Source: an uncultured bacterium (lineage in GTDB: Bacteria > Patescibacteriota > Minisyncoccia > Phycocordibacterales > PALSA-1337). Taken from it: a stretch of DNA of 5,240 nucleotides. This document shows, in pieces, positions 1 through 4,525 of this stretch (position 1 is its first letter; every line of letters begins with the position of its first letter). Below the pieces are notes generated by a model. That model searched no databases. It saw only the letters and a list, made by a program, of their open reading frames with translations, and had not been told where the DNA came from. Both the position numbers and the translations under genes were made by a program. The stretch spans positions 1-5,240 of the forward strand of contig CAIQCA010000020.1 in the NCBI GenBank assembly GCA_903870235.1, written 5' to 3'.

Positions 1-83
1 ATCAAGTGTTGACTAAATTACTCAAACTCAAGAAGATTGAGCGTATTGGATCTGGTAGAGGGACAAGGTATAGGGTCATATAG
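1..83 (+). CDS. C-terminal end of a winged-helix protein (partial)
   Basis: The reading frame is open from base 3 and ends at TAG 81-83. It encodes 26 residues: a Leu/Lys-rich helix (LTKLLKLKKIERIG), then a glycine/arginine turn and short strand (SGRGTRYRVI). This pattern, a recognition helix followed by 'IxRIGSGRGTRYxV', is typical of the winged-helix domain that closes several bacterial protein families, including Fic-type AMP transferases, Schlafen/AlbA_2 regulators and some helicase-like proteins. The fragment is too short to say which. The gene enters from the left edge, its start is outside the window, and a hairpin terminator begins 10 bp after the stop. It converges on the leftward tRNA-Arg. 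The winged-helix reading is fairly firm; the parent protein is unknown. Confidence 0.6.
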   Translation, partial: QVLTKLLKLKKIERIGSGRGTRYRVI

Positions 84-93
84 ATAAATACAC

Positions 94-130
94 AGCAAAA
101 CGACCCCTCTTAGAATGGGTAGTTTTTGCT
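94..130 (+). terminator. Rho-independent terminator, probably bidirectional
   Basis: Bases 97-106 (aaaacgaccc) pair with 117-126 (gggtagtttt) with one G/A mismatch around a 10-nt loop. The stem extends with agc 94-96 against gct 128-130 across one bulged T. On the + strand the stem runs into TTTTT (123-127) and would end the gene stopping at 83. On the - strand the A-run at 97-100 becomes a U-tract, so the same hairpin could end transcripts coming through tRNA-Arg. The A/T pairs serve both as stem base and tail, so strength in either direction is uncertain. Confidence 0.6.
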
Positions 131-147
131 TGACAGATCACCAGAAT

Positions 148-161
148 GGCTCTGTTGAGCC
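148..161. other. Small perfect hairpin downstream of tRNA-Arg
   Basis: ggctc (148-152) and gagcc (157-161) form a 5-bp stem closed by a TGTT tetraloop. It lies 25 bp past the 3' end of the leftward tRNA-Arg, between that gene and the 94-130 terminator. No T-tract follows on either strand, so it is not a standard terminator. It may be a 3' trailer structure or chance. Nothing else recognisable is present in 131-185. Confidence 0.25.
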
Positions 162-185
162 CTCCCAGTAGGTCTCTTATGAATG

Positions 186-257
186 TCCGCCTGGAGGGAA
201 TCGAACCCCCATCAATGCCTTAGAAGAGCACTGCTCTATCCATTGAGCTACAAGCGG
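186..257 (-). tRNA. tRNA-Arg (anticodon TCT)
   Basis: The reverse complement folds as a full cloverleaf. The acceptor stem is CCGCTTG with CAGGCGG (one T-G pair), followed by T8 A9. The D stem is GCTC/GAGC. The anticodon stem GTGCT/GGCAT holds loop CTTCTAA, with anticodon TCT at + bases 222-224. The T arm is GGGGG-TTCGATT-CCCTC, and the discriminator base is A (complement of 186). It reads AGA codons. CCA is not encoded: the bases after the discriminator are CAT, so CCA must be added by the nucleotidyltransferase. The gene lies 54 bp downstream of the last pilus-operon gene on the same strand. I see no clear promoter of its own between them, so it may be co-transcribed and released by RNase P. 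Confidence 0.95.
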
Positions 258-280
258 AAAATGACTCTCGAACCACAATT

Positions 281-292
281 CGGCTTTCGCCG
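281..292 (-). other. GNRA-type mini-hairpin upstream of tRNA-Arg
   Basis: On the - strand CGGC-GAAA-GCCG forms a 4-bp G/C stem capped by a GAAA tetraloop, a very stable loop type. It lies in the 54-bp gap between the stop of the 110-aa pilus-operon protein and tRNA-Arg. No U-tract follows, so it should not terminate transcription. It may protect the mRNA 3' end after tRNA processing, or be incidental. Confidence 0.3.
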
Positions 293-311
293 CCATATAA
301 CCGTACCATAT

Positions 312-644
312 TTATAATGATGGGTCACCAGGCACAACAAAGTTCACAGCGGTGCTGGTACTCATATTGTTGTCGATGTGATTTGCAACACTCTTCAGTC
401 CACGTACATCTATCGTGACGTGCTGAATGGGCGTCGTCTGATCTGAAACAAATGAAGTAGCAGCACCGGCACTGATATATGTGAAAACCCCGATAACTAT
501 CATGGCTACCATAACAGCAAACCCAACTAGCAACATAAATATCCAATCTACAAAAGGATCACGACTTATTTTCTTCCACGAGGTCTCGACGATACCATCG
601 ATACCTGTTGGGGAAATTTGAGTTTTTGATTTAAATAATTTCAT
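312..644 (-). CDS. Small one-TM protein at the end of the pilus operon
   Basis: This 110-residue protein has a basic cytoplasmic N-terminus (about residues 1-32, with WKKISRDPF just before the membrane), one hydrophobic segment at about 33-60, and a roughly 50-residue exterior tail ending in PGDPSL. The start ATG lies 7 bp after the stop of the PilO-like gene, so it is almost certainly translated from the pil transcript. I do not recognise a named domain. Its slot, directly after pilM-N-O, is where pilP lies in classical type IV pilus operons. PilP is usually a lipoprotein, and there is no lipobox cysteine here, so homology to PilP is not supported. A role as an extra bitopic component of the pilus inner-membrane platform is inferred from context only. 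No Shine-Dalgarno sequence precedes the ATG. Confidence 0.8.
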   Translation of the reverse strand: MKLFKSKTQISPTGIDGIVETSWKKISRDPFVDWIFMLLVGFAVMVAMIVIGVFTYISAGAATSFVSDQTTPIQHVTIDVRGLKSVANHIDNNMSTSTAVNFVVPGDPSL

Positions 645-651
645 GAGGAAT

Positions 652-1173
652 TTATATTACAAGGGCACGCAACTTAAAATTGAGATTCCAATCATGTCCC
701 GTGGAAACATCAAATCTAACGCTGTCTATGACAGACATATACGGCAGAGCCTCAGCTAGGGTTAAAGTGCGCACAACTGAAGACCATGAACCCGTAGCTG
801 TAACACTCATGTTAACCTCACCAGATGCAGATGCCGCTTGTTCTTTCGTTAACGAATCAATGTTCGCAATAGTCACTTTGCTACCAGATTTGGAACCAAG
901 CGATTCCACCAAAACGATAAGATCAACCACCTTCCCTTTTGCCAGAACATGATCGCGAAGCGTTTTTCGAGATGAAAGGGTGTCATTGAACAAAATCGAT
1001 AGAGATTTTGCTTGAAGTTTCATATCATCTTCGGCTTTTATCTGTGTACGCATGTCAGTAACATGGTTTATCGATGTAGAAACCAAGCTATTTATGTACC
1101 CATAAGAGATAGCCACCAAAAACATCAAGGCTACGGCTGTGGTCAACAATGATTTGTGTGGTTGGTTATTCAT
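652..1173 (-). CDS. PilO-like type IV pilus inner-membrane protein
   Basis: The protein has 173 residues with PilO architecture: a short cytoplasmic N-terminus, one TM helix at about 10-31, a polar helical stretch likely to form a coiled coil (about 35-75), and a C-terminal alpha/beta domain from about 80. That domain contains LIVLVESLGSKSG, a VNMSVTATGSWSSVV strand-helix, and the closing strands VIDSVRFD and WNLNFKLRAL. PilO pairs with PilN outside the membrane to align the pilus motor, PilM and the pilus base. The ATG lies 1 bp beyond the stop of the PilN-like gene, which suggests translational coupling. There is no SD sequence. Sequence conservation in this family is low, so the call rests on architecture and gene order. 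Confidence 0.8.
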   Translation of the reverse strand: MNNQPHKSLLTTAVALMFLVAISYGYINSLVSTSINHVTDMRTQIKAEDDMKLQAKSLSILFNDTLSSRKTLRDHVLAKGKVVDLIVLVESLGSKSGSKVTIANIDSLTKEQAASASGEVNMSVTATGSWSSVVRTLTLAEALPYMSVIDSVRFDVSTGHDWNLNFKLRALVI

Positions 1174-1174
1174 T

Positions 1175-1714
1175 TTATGGGATTTGTTCAGTAACCTTGA
1201 GAGAGAACTGGACCGAAGTACTCTTGGTTAAGGTGGAGATTGGCAGATCGACAACATTACCATCTTTGAGGTTTTGGAGGCGATCCTGAAGATCCAGAAG
1301 AGCAGCGCGCGTTGGCGCAACCCCTTGAACAATTATGGTCATAGACGAAGTGCCGACATAATCCATAGCCAGAGATGAGAACTTCACCGGTCCACGTACC
1401 TGAACAATACTGCTGACAATACTAGAAAATGTCGGCCAGCCAATGTAATCTTCCGAGGATGAGAGGGTGCTGTTATCTTTGAAGATTTCGGATTTCATGG
1501 CAGCTGTATTCTTGCTATCTTTTGTGTCGATAGAATCAATGGCTTGCTGTTGAACCTTTTCCGAAGCAGAGGAAGAAATATACGCCGGTAAAAGTGCAAA
1601 TATGCCAATCGCCCCAGCAATCACCATGACAAAACAAAAAACAATAGCCACTCTGGTGCGGTATTCCCTATGGATGGCGAGATGTTCTTGATCTGGTAAT
1701 AAGGTGTAATGCAT
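1175..1714 (-). CDS. PilN-like type IV pilus assembly protein
   Basis: This 179-residue protein starts with a short cytoplasmic segment containing LLPDQE (residues 5-10), which resembles the conserved 'NLLP' motif by which PilN docks onto PilM. REYRTR and one TM helix (about 21-46) follow. A polar linker (50-90) leads to an alpha/beta domain (about 92-179) with strand SMTIIVQGVAPTR, helix AALLDLQDRLQNLK and closing strand VQFSLKVTEQ, as expected for PilN. It lies 7 bp downstream of pilM and 1 bp upstream of the PilO-like gene. The expected partners are PilM in the cytoplasm and PilO outside the membrane. The start ATG has no SD sequence and is preceded by an A/T-rich stretch. Function is well supported by order plus the N-terminal motif. 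Confidence 0.82.
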   Translation of the reverse strand: MHYTLLPDQEHLAIHREYRTRVAIVFCFVMVIAGAIGIFALLPAYISSSASEKVQQQAIDSIDTKDSKNTAAMKSEIFKDNSTLSSSEDYIGWPTFSSIVSSIVQVRGPVKFSSLAMDYVGTSSMTIIVQGVAPTRAALLDLQDRLQNLKDGNVVDLPISTLTKSTSVQFSLKVTEQIP

Positions 1715-1721
1715 ATTTAAA

Positions 1722-2687
1722 TTAAGATAAAGCTAGTCCAGCAACTACTGCATAAGCCAATGAATCTTCCTTGGAAATCGGCGGTAAGCAACGCTCGACA
1801 TTACAGATATTTTGCCAAATATCTGGCGTAGTAACCTTCAAAGAAAAACTGGCAACAGCATCTCGAATGGCCGACTCATATATCTGTGCACCTCGGCCAA
1901 CCAAAACCACCTCTTGAATCGTGGTCGTATCCGGTCTGGATATCCAATACTCATATATTCTTATGACTTCTTTCGCAATAGTGTCTTCTACTGGTGTGCG
2001 TGAAGCATCCCTGGAATTGACAGCCTCCCTGTTTACAGTCGAAGCAAAGTTAACTGTACCAGCAGACACAACATAAACACCTATTTTTTGATCCATTATA
2101 TGAACAACCATGATTGTCTTGTCATTGTGTGCTGGGACCAACACGTGAGCCAGCGATCGGGGTACAACCTCGAAGGCTAGTGGTTTCAACCCGACCGAAT
2201 GGAGTAAGCTGAGTATCATTTCTATGTAAGTTCTTGGAACAACAGAGACGCTGGCGCGCAAACTGCCACCTGGGATCACGCTCGGTAATAGATCGAAATA
2301 AAATATGGCATCTTTGGCCATGAGTGGGATGTTTTCTTCGAGTTTGGATTCTATATTCTGATGAATAGAACTAAAATCTGTAGCTGGAACATCGGTCTGA
2401 AATAAGTAAGCCTTTTCCTCTGGTATAGAAACTTTCACATAAGTCAGGCCCGCCTTTTCTTTGAATTTAGATAGTTCCGCACGCAAGCCGTCGGGATTGA
2501 TTGTGTCACCACCAATAAGGAGATTTTTCGGTAAATCTACAGACAGAAAATTCTCGATTTTCCTATCACCTGTTTGATTCTTGAAGGTAATACATCGGAT
2601 GGCATCATCGGAGATCTCCAAACCGGCGTGATCCATCTGCATAAATTCTGGCGGAGGAAACAATTTGAAAAAAACTGAAGCATTCAT
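1722..2687 (-). CDS. pilM: PilM, actin-like type IV pilus assembly protein
   Basis: The protein has 321 residues. The N-terminus FFKLFPPPEFMQMDHAGLEI resembles PilM proteins of Parcubacteria as I remember them. The actin-like ATPase fold is readable: a phosphate-1 motif position at 22-31 (GLEISDDAIR), an SHS2-like insert at about 82-150, a phosphate-2 position at 192-206, helix EVIRIYEYW (240-248), and an adenosine-motif position at 260-268 (VVLVGRGAQ). PilM is a cytoplasmic protein that binds the N-terminal tail of PilN and links the pilus motor to the inner-membrane PilN-PilO complex. The phosphate-2 segment reads VVHIMDQKIGVYVV, without the usual Asp-Ile-Gly, and the adenosine motif has GRGA instead of GGGA. 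Nucleotide binding may therefore be weakened. The gene lies 28 bp after dedA and 7 bp before the PilN-like gene. Confidence 0.88.
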   Translation of the reverse strand: MNASVFFKLFPPPEFMQMDHAGLEISDDAIRCITFKNQTGDRKIENFLSVDLPKNLLIGGDTINPDGLRAELSKFKEKAGLTYVKVSIPEEKAYLFQTDVPATDFSSIHQNIESKLEENIPLMAKDAIFYFDLLPSVIPGGSLRASVSVVPRTYIEMILSLLHSVGLKPLAFEVVPRSLAHVLVPAHNDKTIMVVHIMDQKIGVYVVSAGTVNFASTVNREAVNSRDASRTPVEDTIAKEVIRIYEYWISRPDTTTIQEVVLVGRGAQIYESAIRDAVASFSLKVTTPDIWQNICNVERCLPPISKEDSLAYAVVAGLALS

Positions 2688-2693
2688 GACTAT

Positions 2694-2699
2694 ATTGTA
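2694..2699 (-). promoter_or_regulatory. Possible -10 box for a leaderless pilM transcript
   Basis: On the - strand TACAAT (5 of 6 to TATAAT) ends 6 bases before the pilM ATG at 2687. A transcript starting 7 bases after it would begin at the A of the ATG itself. No good -35 box is present at 16-18 bp (the candidate region reads about GAATAA), and there is no TGn extension. This is a weak candidate for an internal promoter that would uncouple the pilus genes from dedA. Confidence 0.3.
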
Positions 2700-2715
2700 C
2701 TACAAAATGAGAATT

Positions 2716-3333
2716 TTATTCGCGCCACTTCTTGGCTGCTTGTTTGAATATTTCGCGCAAAGCTGGTGCGGCAGATACAAGAACAATGATTATGATGACA
2801 GGGATAATATATCTATCTGGGTTTGGAATAATCGCCCCAAGACCAAACCCTAGAAGAAGCATGGCCCAGGTCCACATGAAGGCACCGATCACATTGAAAG
2901 AAATAAAAGTTTTGTAATTCATATTACCGATTCCAGCTACAATTGGGGCAAATGTTCTAACAATGGGGATAAATCTGGCTAAGATAATGGTCTTTTTGCC
3001 ATGCTTTTCATAAAATTCTTGTGCGCGTGTGATGTGCTTTTTATCAAACAAAATAGAATTCTCACGCTTGAAAATAGCTGGACCAACTTTTCTTCCAAAA
3101 GTATATCCAACACTATCCCCCACTACTGCCGCGATAAATGTACCTACGAGTAGCCAGCCCAAAGAAATATATCCTTGCGATGCGAAAAATCCGGCGGTAA
3201 AAAGTAAAGAATCTCCCGGCAAGAAGAAACCAAAAAACAATCCTGTTTCAGCAAAGATAATTGCAATCACACCAAGCAATCCTAGTGCCCCGATCAAAAC
3301 TTTTGGTTCCAAAAATATAAAAGCTGATGTCAT
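2716..3333 (-). CDS. DedA/SNARE-associated (VTT) family membrane protein
   Basis: This 205-residue, strongly hydrophobic protein carries the DedA signature blocks: E29 with FFLPGDSLLF (36-45), GDSVGYTFGRKVG (72-84), the amphipathic FYEKHGKKTIILARFIPIVR (107-126) with the conserved Arg pair R120/R126, then TFAPIVAGIGNM and NVIGAFMW. Hydrophobic segments lie at about 12-38, 44-72, 145-168 and 173-192. DedA proteins sit in the cytoplasmic membrane, and characterised members recycle undecaprenyl phosphate or other phospholipids across it. That activity is known for some relatives and is inferred here. Length matches the family. It lies 37 bp after the tRNA-binding gene and 28 bp before pilM on the same strand. 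The start has no SD sequence. Confidence 0.92.
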   Translation of the reverse strand: MTSAFIFLEPKVLIGALGLLGVIAIIFAETGLFFGFFLPGDSLLFTAGFFASQGYISLGWLLVGTFIAAVVGDSVGYTFGRKVGPAIFKRENSILFDKKHITRAQEFYEKHGKKTIILARFIPIVRTFAPIVAGIGNMNYKTFISFNVIGAFMWTWAMLLLGFGLGAIIPNPDRYIIPVIIIIVLVSAAPALREIFKQAAKKWRE

Positions 3334-3370
3334 GGGTATTTGGTGAGTTCTTGATTATCTGGCGAAGTTT

Positions 3371-3823
3371 TTATTTAGCACACGTGCCGGCCGGAATAGA
3401 ACTGTTTGGTTCCAATAGTGAAAAGCTACCCATAGGATTTGCTTCTGTCGGTGGCGTTGATAATGCAAATAACATTCCTTGGCTTTCGAGGCCTCGAATA
3501 GTTCGTGGCTCCAGATTGGTCACAAACATGCAGGTTTTGCCTACGAGAACCGCCGGATCCGGAAAATAAAGCGCGATCCCGGAAACGATCTGACGGATTT
3601 TGGGTTGTAAAACTTTGACAGGTGCTACATTTCCAATGGCAGCAACGGTACTATCTGCCAAGGGGGCGCTGCTAGGAATAACAGTTGAAGTTTCTACTAC
3701 CTCAACCTTTTCGTCAAAATCTACAGAAAGTTTCAAAAGTTTGTCAGCATTGTCGACTTTCTCTGCAGACAAGATCTTGCCGGCACGAATCTCTACTTTT
3801 TTGAAATCGTCATATGAAATCAT
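3371..3823 (-). CDS. OB-fold tRNA-binding protein (MetRS beta / Trbp111-like) with insertion
   Basis: The 150-residue protein begins ISYDDFKKVEIRAGKI and continues SAEKVDNADKLLKLSVDF (19-36), RQIVSGIA (77-84), LVGKTCMFVTNLEPRTIRG (93-111) and ESQGMLFA (113-120). These are the hallmarks of the dimeric OB-fold tRNA-binding domain found in Trbp111, CsaA and the C-terminus of methionyl-tRNA synthetase. It is expected to bind the tRNA elbow and may work in trans with a MetRS lacking this domain. Family members are about 110 residues. The extra length comes mainly from about 35 residues at 40-75, rich in Ala/Val/Ser/Pro, between the DFDEK turn and IRQIVSG, where relatives have only a few residues. 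The frame is intact across the insert. It lies 51 bp after ruvX and has no SD sequence. Confidence 0.9.
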   Translation of the reverse strand: MISYDDFKKVEIRAGKILSAEKVDNADKLLKLSVDFDEKVEVVETSTVIPSSAPLADSTVAAIGNVAPVKVLQPKIRQIVSGIALYFPDPAVLVGKTCMFVTNLEPRTIRGLESQGMLFALSTPPTEANPMGSFSLLEPNSSIPAGTCAK

Positions 3824-3833
3824 GATGGATTAA

Positions 3834-3861
3834 TTTATAGGTTAATTATTTAATGTGAAAA
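3834..3861 (-). promoter_or_regulatory. Candidate promoter before the tRNA-binding protein gene
   Basis: On the - strand TTTTCA (bases 3861-3856, 4 of 6 to TTGACA) and TATAAA (3839-3834, 5 of 6 to TATAAT) are separated by 16 bp. They lie in the 51-bp gap after ruvX. Initiation about 7 bases past the -10 box would be near 3827, giving a leader of about 4 nt before the ATG at 3823. The region is A/T-rich, so chance matches are likely. Confidence 0.4.
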
Positions 3862-3874
3862 CCTAAGATCAAAA

Positions 3875-4294
3875 TTATTGCTTTTCTCTAGCACATCTGT
3901 CCAAATAACTCTGTAGTATGATCGCTGCCGCCGAAGCATCCGTCATAGCATTCTTGCCCTGTATGCGTTCGGCTTGCATGCTGGTCATAAATTCCAATTC
4001 CAGATAAACTTTGAAACCAGCTTTCTCCAATTTTTGTTTCAGATCGTCAGCATCTAGGAAAATCGCATTTGGCTCACCTTTGTAATTTCTGGATTCACCA
4101 ATAACTATCTCCTTAACTTCATGTTCCTTAGCGTTTTTGGTAATTTCAGCGCAAAGTTCCGGCGTGTTCAAGATTACCACAAGAGGTAAGGCAAACTGTC
4201 GATTTTCATCTGATATAGCTAGCCCAACTCGCTTCGTACCATAGTCGATTCCGAGAACGCGTTTGTTGTGATTTTTGATATGGGCGGTTTTCAT
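3875..4294 (-). CDS. ruvX: Putative pre-16S rRNA nuclease / Holliday junction resolvase RuvX (YqgF)
   Basis: The protein has 139 residues and an RNase H-like fold. The signature blocks are VLGIDYGTKRVGLA (13-26) with catalytic Asp17, EIVIGESRNYKGEPN (62-76), LELEFMTSMQAERI (98-111) with probable catalytic Glu101 in place of the usual DERLTT context, and DASAAAIILQSYLD (119-132) with Asp119. YqgF/RuvX proteins are cytoplasmic; E. coli YqgF is implicated in 16S rRNA 5' processing, and relatives cleave Holliday junctions. The frame also has an in-frame ATG at 4309, five codons upstream. I prefer 4294 because the best -10 box (4310-4315) directly abuts 4309, so a transcript from it would start inside the longer form. 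It is the first gene of the leftward cluster and is divergent from tRNA-Ser. Confidence 0.92.
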   Translation of the reverse strand: MKTAHIKNHNKRVLGIDYGTKRVGLAISDENRQFALPLVVILNTPELCAEITKNAKEHEVKEIVIGESRNYKGEPNAIFLDADDLKQKLEKAGFKVYLELEFMTSMQAERIQGKNAMTDASAAAIILQSYLDRCAREKQ

Positions 4295-4309
4295 AATGAC
4301 ACTAAGCAT

Positions 4310-4337
4310 ATCATAAAATTAACGAGATGATTGCCAA
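4310..4337 (-). promoter_or_regulatory. Leftward promoter of ruvX and the downstream cluster
   Basis: On the - strand TTGGCA (4337-4332, 5 of 6 to TTGACA) and TATGAT (4315-4310, 5 of 6 to TATAAT) are separated by 16 bp. Initiation about 7 bases past the -10 box would be near 4303, 9 nt before the preferred ruvX start at 4294. The -35 box overlaps that of the rightward promoter. This is among the best promoter matches in the window. Confidence 0.6.
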
Positions 4338-4359
4338 AAAGTCATTTCTCTCTTATTAT
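4331..4359 (+). promoter_or_regulatory. Rightward promoter of tRNA-Ser and the patatin gene
   Basis: TTGCCA (4331-4336, 5 of 6 to TTGACA) and TATTAT (4354-4359, 5 of 6 to TATAAT) are separated by exactly 17 bp. Initiation would be near 4366, giving a leader of about 40 nt before tRNA-Ser at 4406. No separate promoter or terminator is evident between the tRNA and the downstream patatin gene. Confidence 0.65.
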
Positions 4360-4366
4360 GGCGTAT

Positions 4367-4392
4367 ACGTCGCACTTGTCTGTACGCGACGT
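4367..4392 (+). other. Inverted repeat in the tRNA-Ser leader
   Basis: acgtcgc (4367-4373) and gcgacgt (4386-4392) are perfect 7-bp inverted repeats around a 12-nt loop. They begin at about the predicted start of the rightward transcript. The block also contains the palindromes cgtatacg (4362-4369) and gacgtc (4388-4393), and gcgta (4361-4365) can pair with tacgc (4383-4387) instead. It may be a leader hairpin at the 5' end of the precursor tRNA or an operator. No U-tract follows, so it is not a terminator. Confidence 0.4.
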
Positions 4393-4405
4393 CACAAGCA
4401 AATAA

Positions 4406-4492
4406 GGATGGGTGGCTGAGTGGTCTAAGGCAACGGTCTTGAAAACCGTCGCCCTCGAAAGGGGGCCGTGAGTTCGAATCTCACCCCATCCG
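4406..4492 (+). tRNA. tRNA-Ser (anticodon TGA)
   Basis: A complete class II tRNA. The acceptor stem GGATGGG (4406-4412) pairs with CCCATCC (4485-4491), and G4492 is the discriminator base, as usual for serine. The anticodon stem ACGGT/ACCGT holds loop CTTGAAA with anticodon TGA at 4440-4442. The long variable arm (GCCCTCGAAAGGGGGC) and T arm GTGAG-TTCGAAT-CTCAC follow. CCA is not encoded; the next bases are CAT. It reads UCA and other UCN codons. It lies 33 bp before the patatin gene on the same strand. Confidence 0.97.
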
Positions 4493-4525
4493 CATATATC
4501 ACATTTACATAAAGTATCTTTTGTT

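Noticed and set aside
313..318. Perfect TATAAT on the + strand
   Set aside because: It has no -35 partner, and it would drive transcription antisense into the pilus operon with no gene to serve. It falls in an A/T-rich gene end.
325..546. Leftward 73-codon frame inside the 110-aa protein gene
   Set aside because: Cys/Tyr/His-rich product in an alternate frame of a plausible membrane protein, with no independent support.
680..952. Rightward 90-codon open frame opposite the PilO-like gene
   Set aside because: It has no family resemblance and is the antisense shadow of a gene with clear architecture inside a tight operon.
3029..3346. Rightward 105-codon open frame opposite dedA
   Set aside because: Antisense shadow of the DedA protein, whose conserved motifs fix the true frame. 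The Lys/Pro/Ser-rich product looks random.
3327..3833. Two rightward open frames opposite the tRNA-binding protein gene
   Set aside because: Both lie fully antisense to a recognised OB-fold protein and show no domain of their own.
3838..3865. Inverted repeat taggtt/aaccta between ruvX and the tRNA-binding gene
   Set aside because: Only 6 bp with a 16-nt A/T-rich loop and no U-tract. Too weak for a terminator, and it overlaps a candidate promoter.
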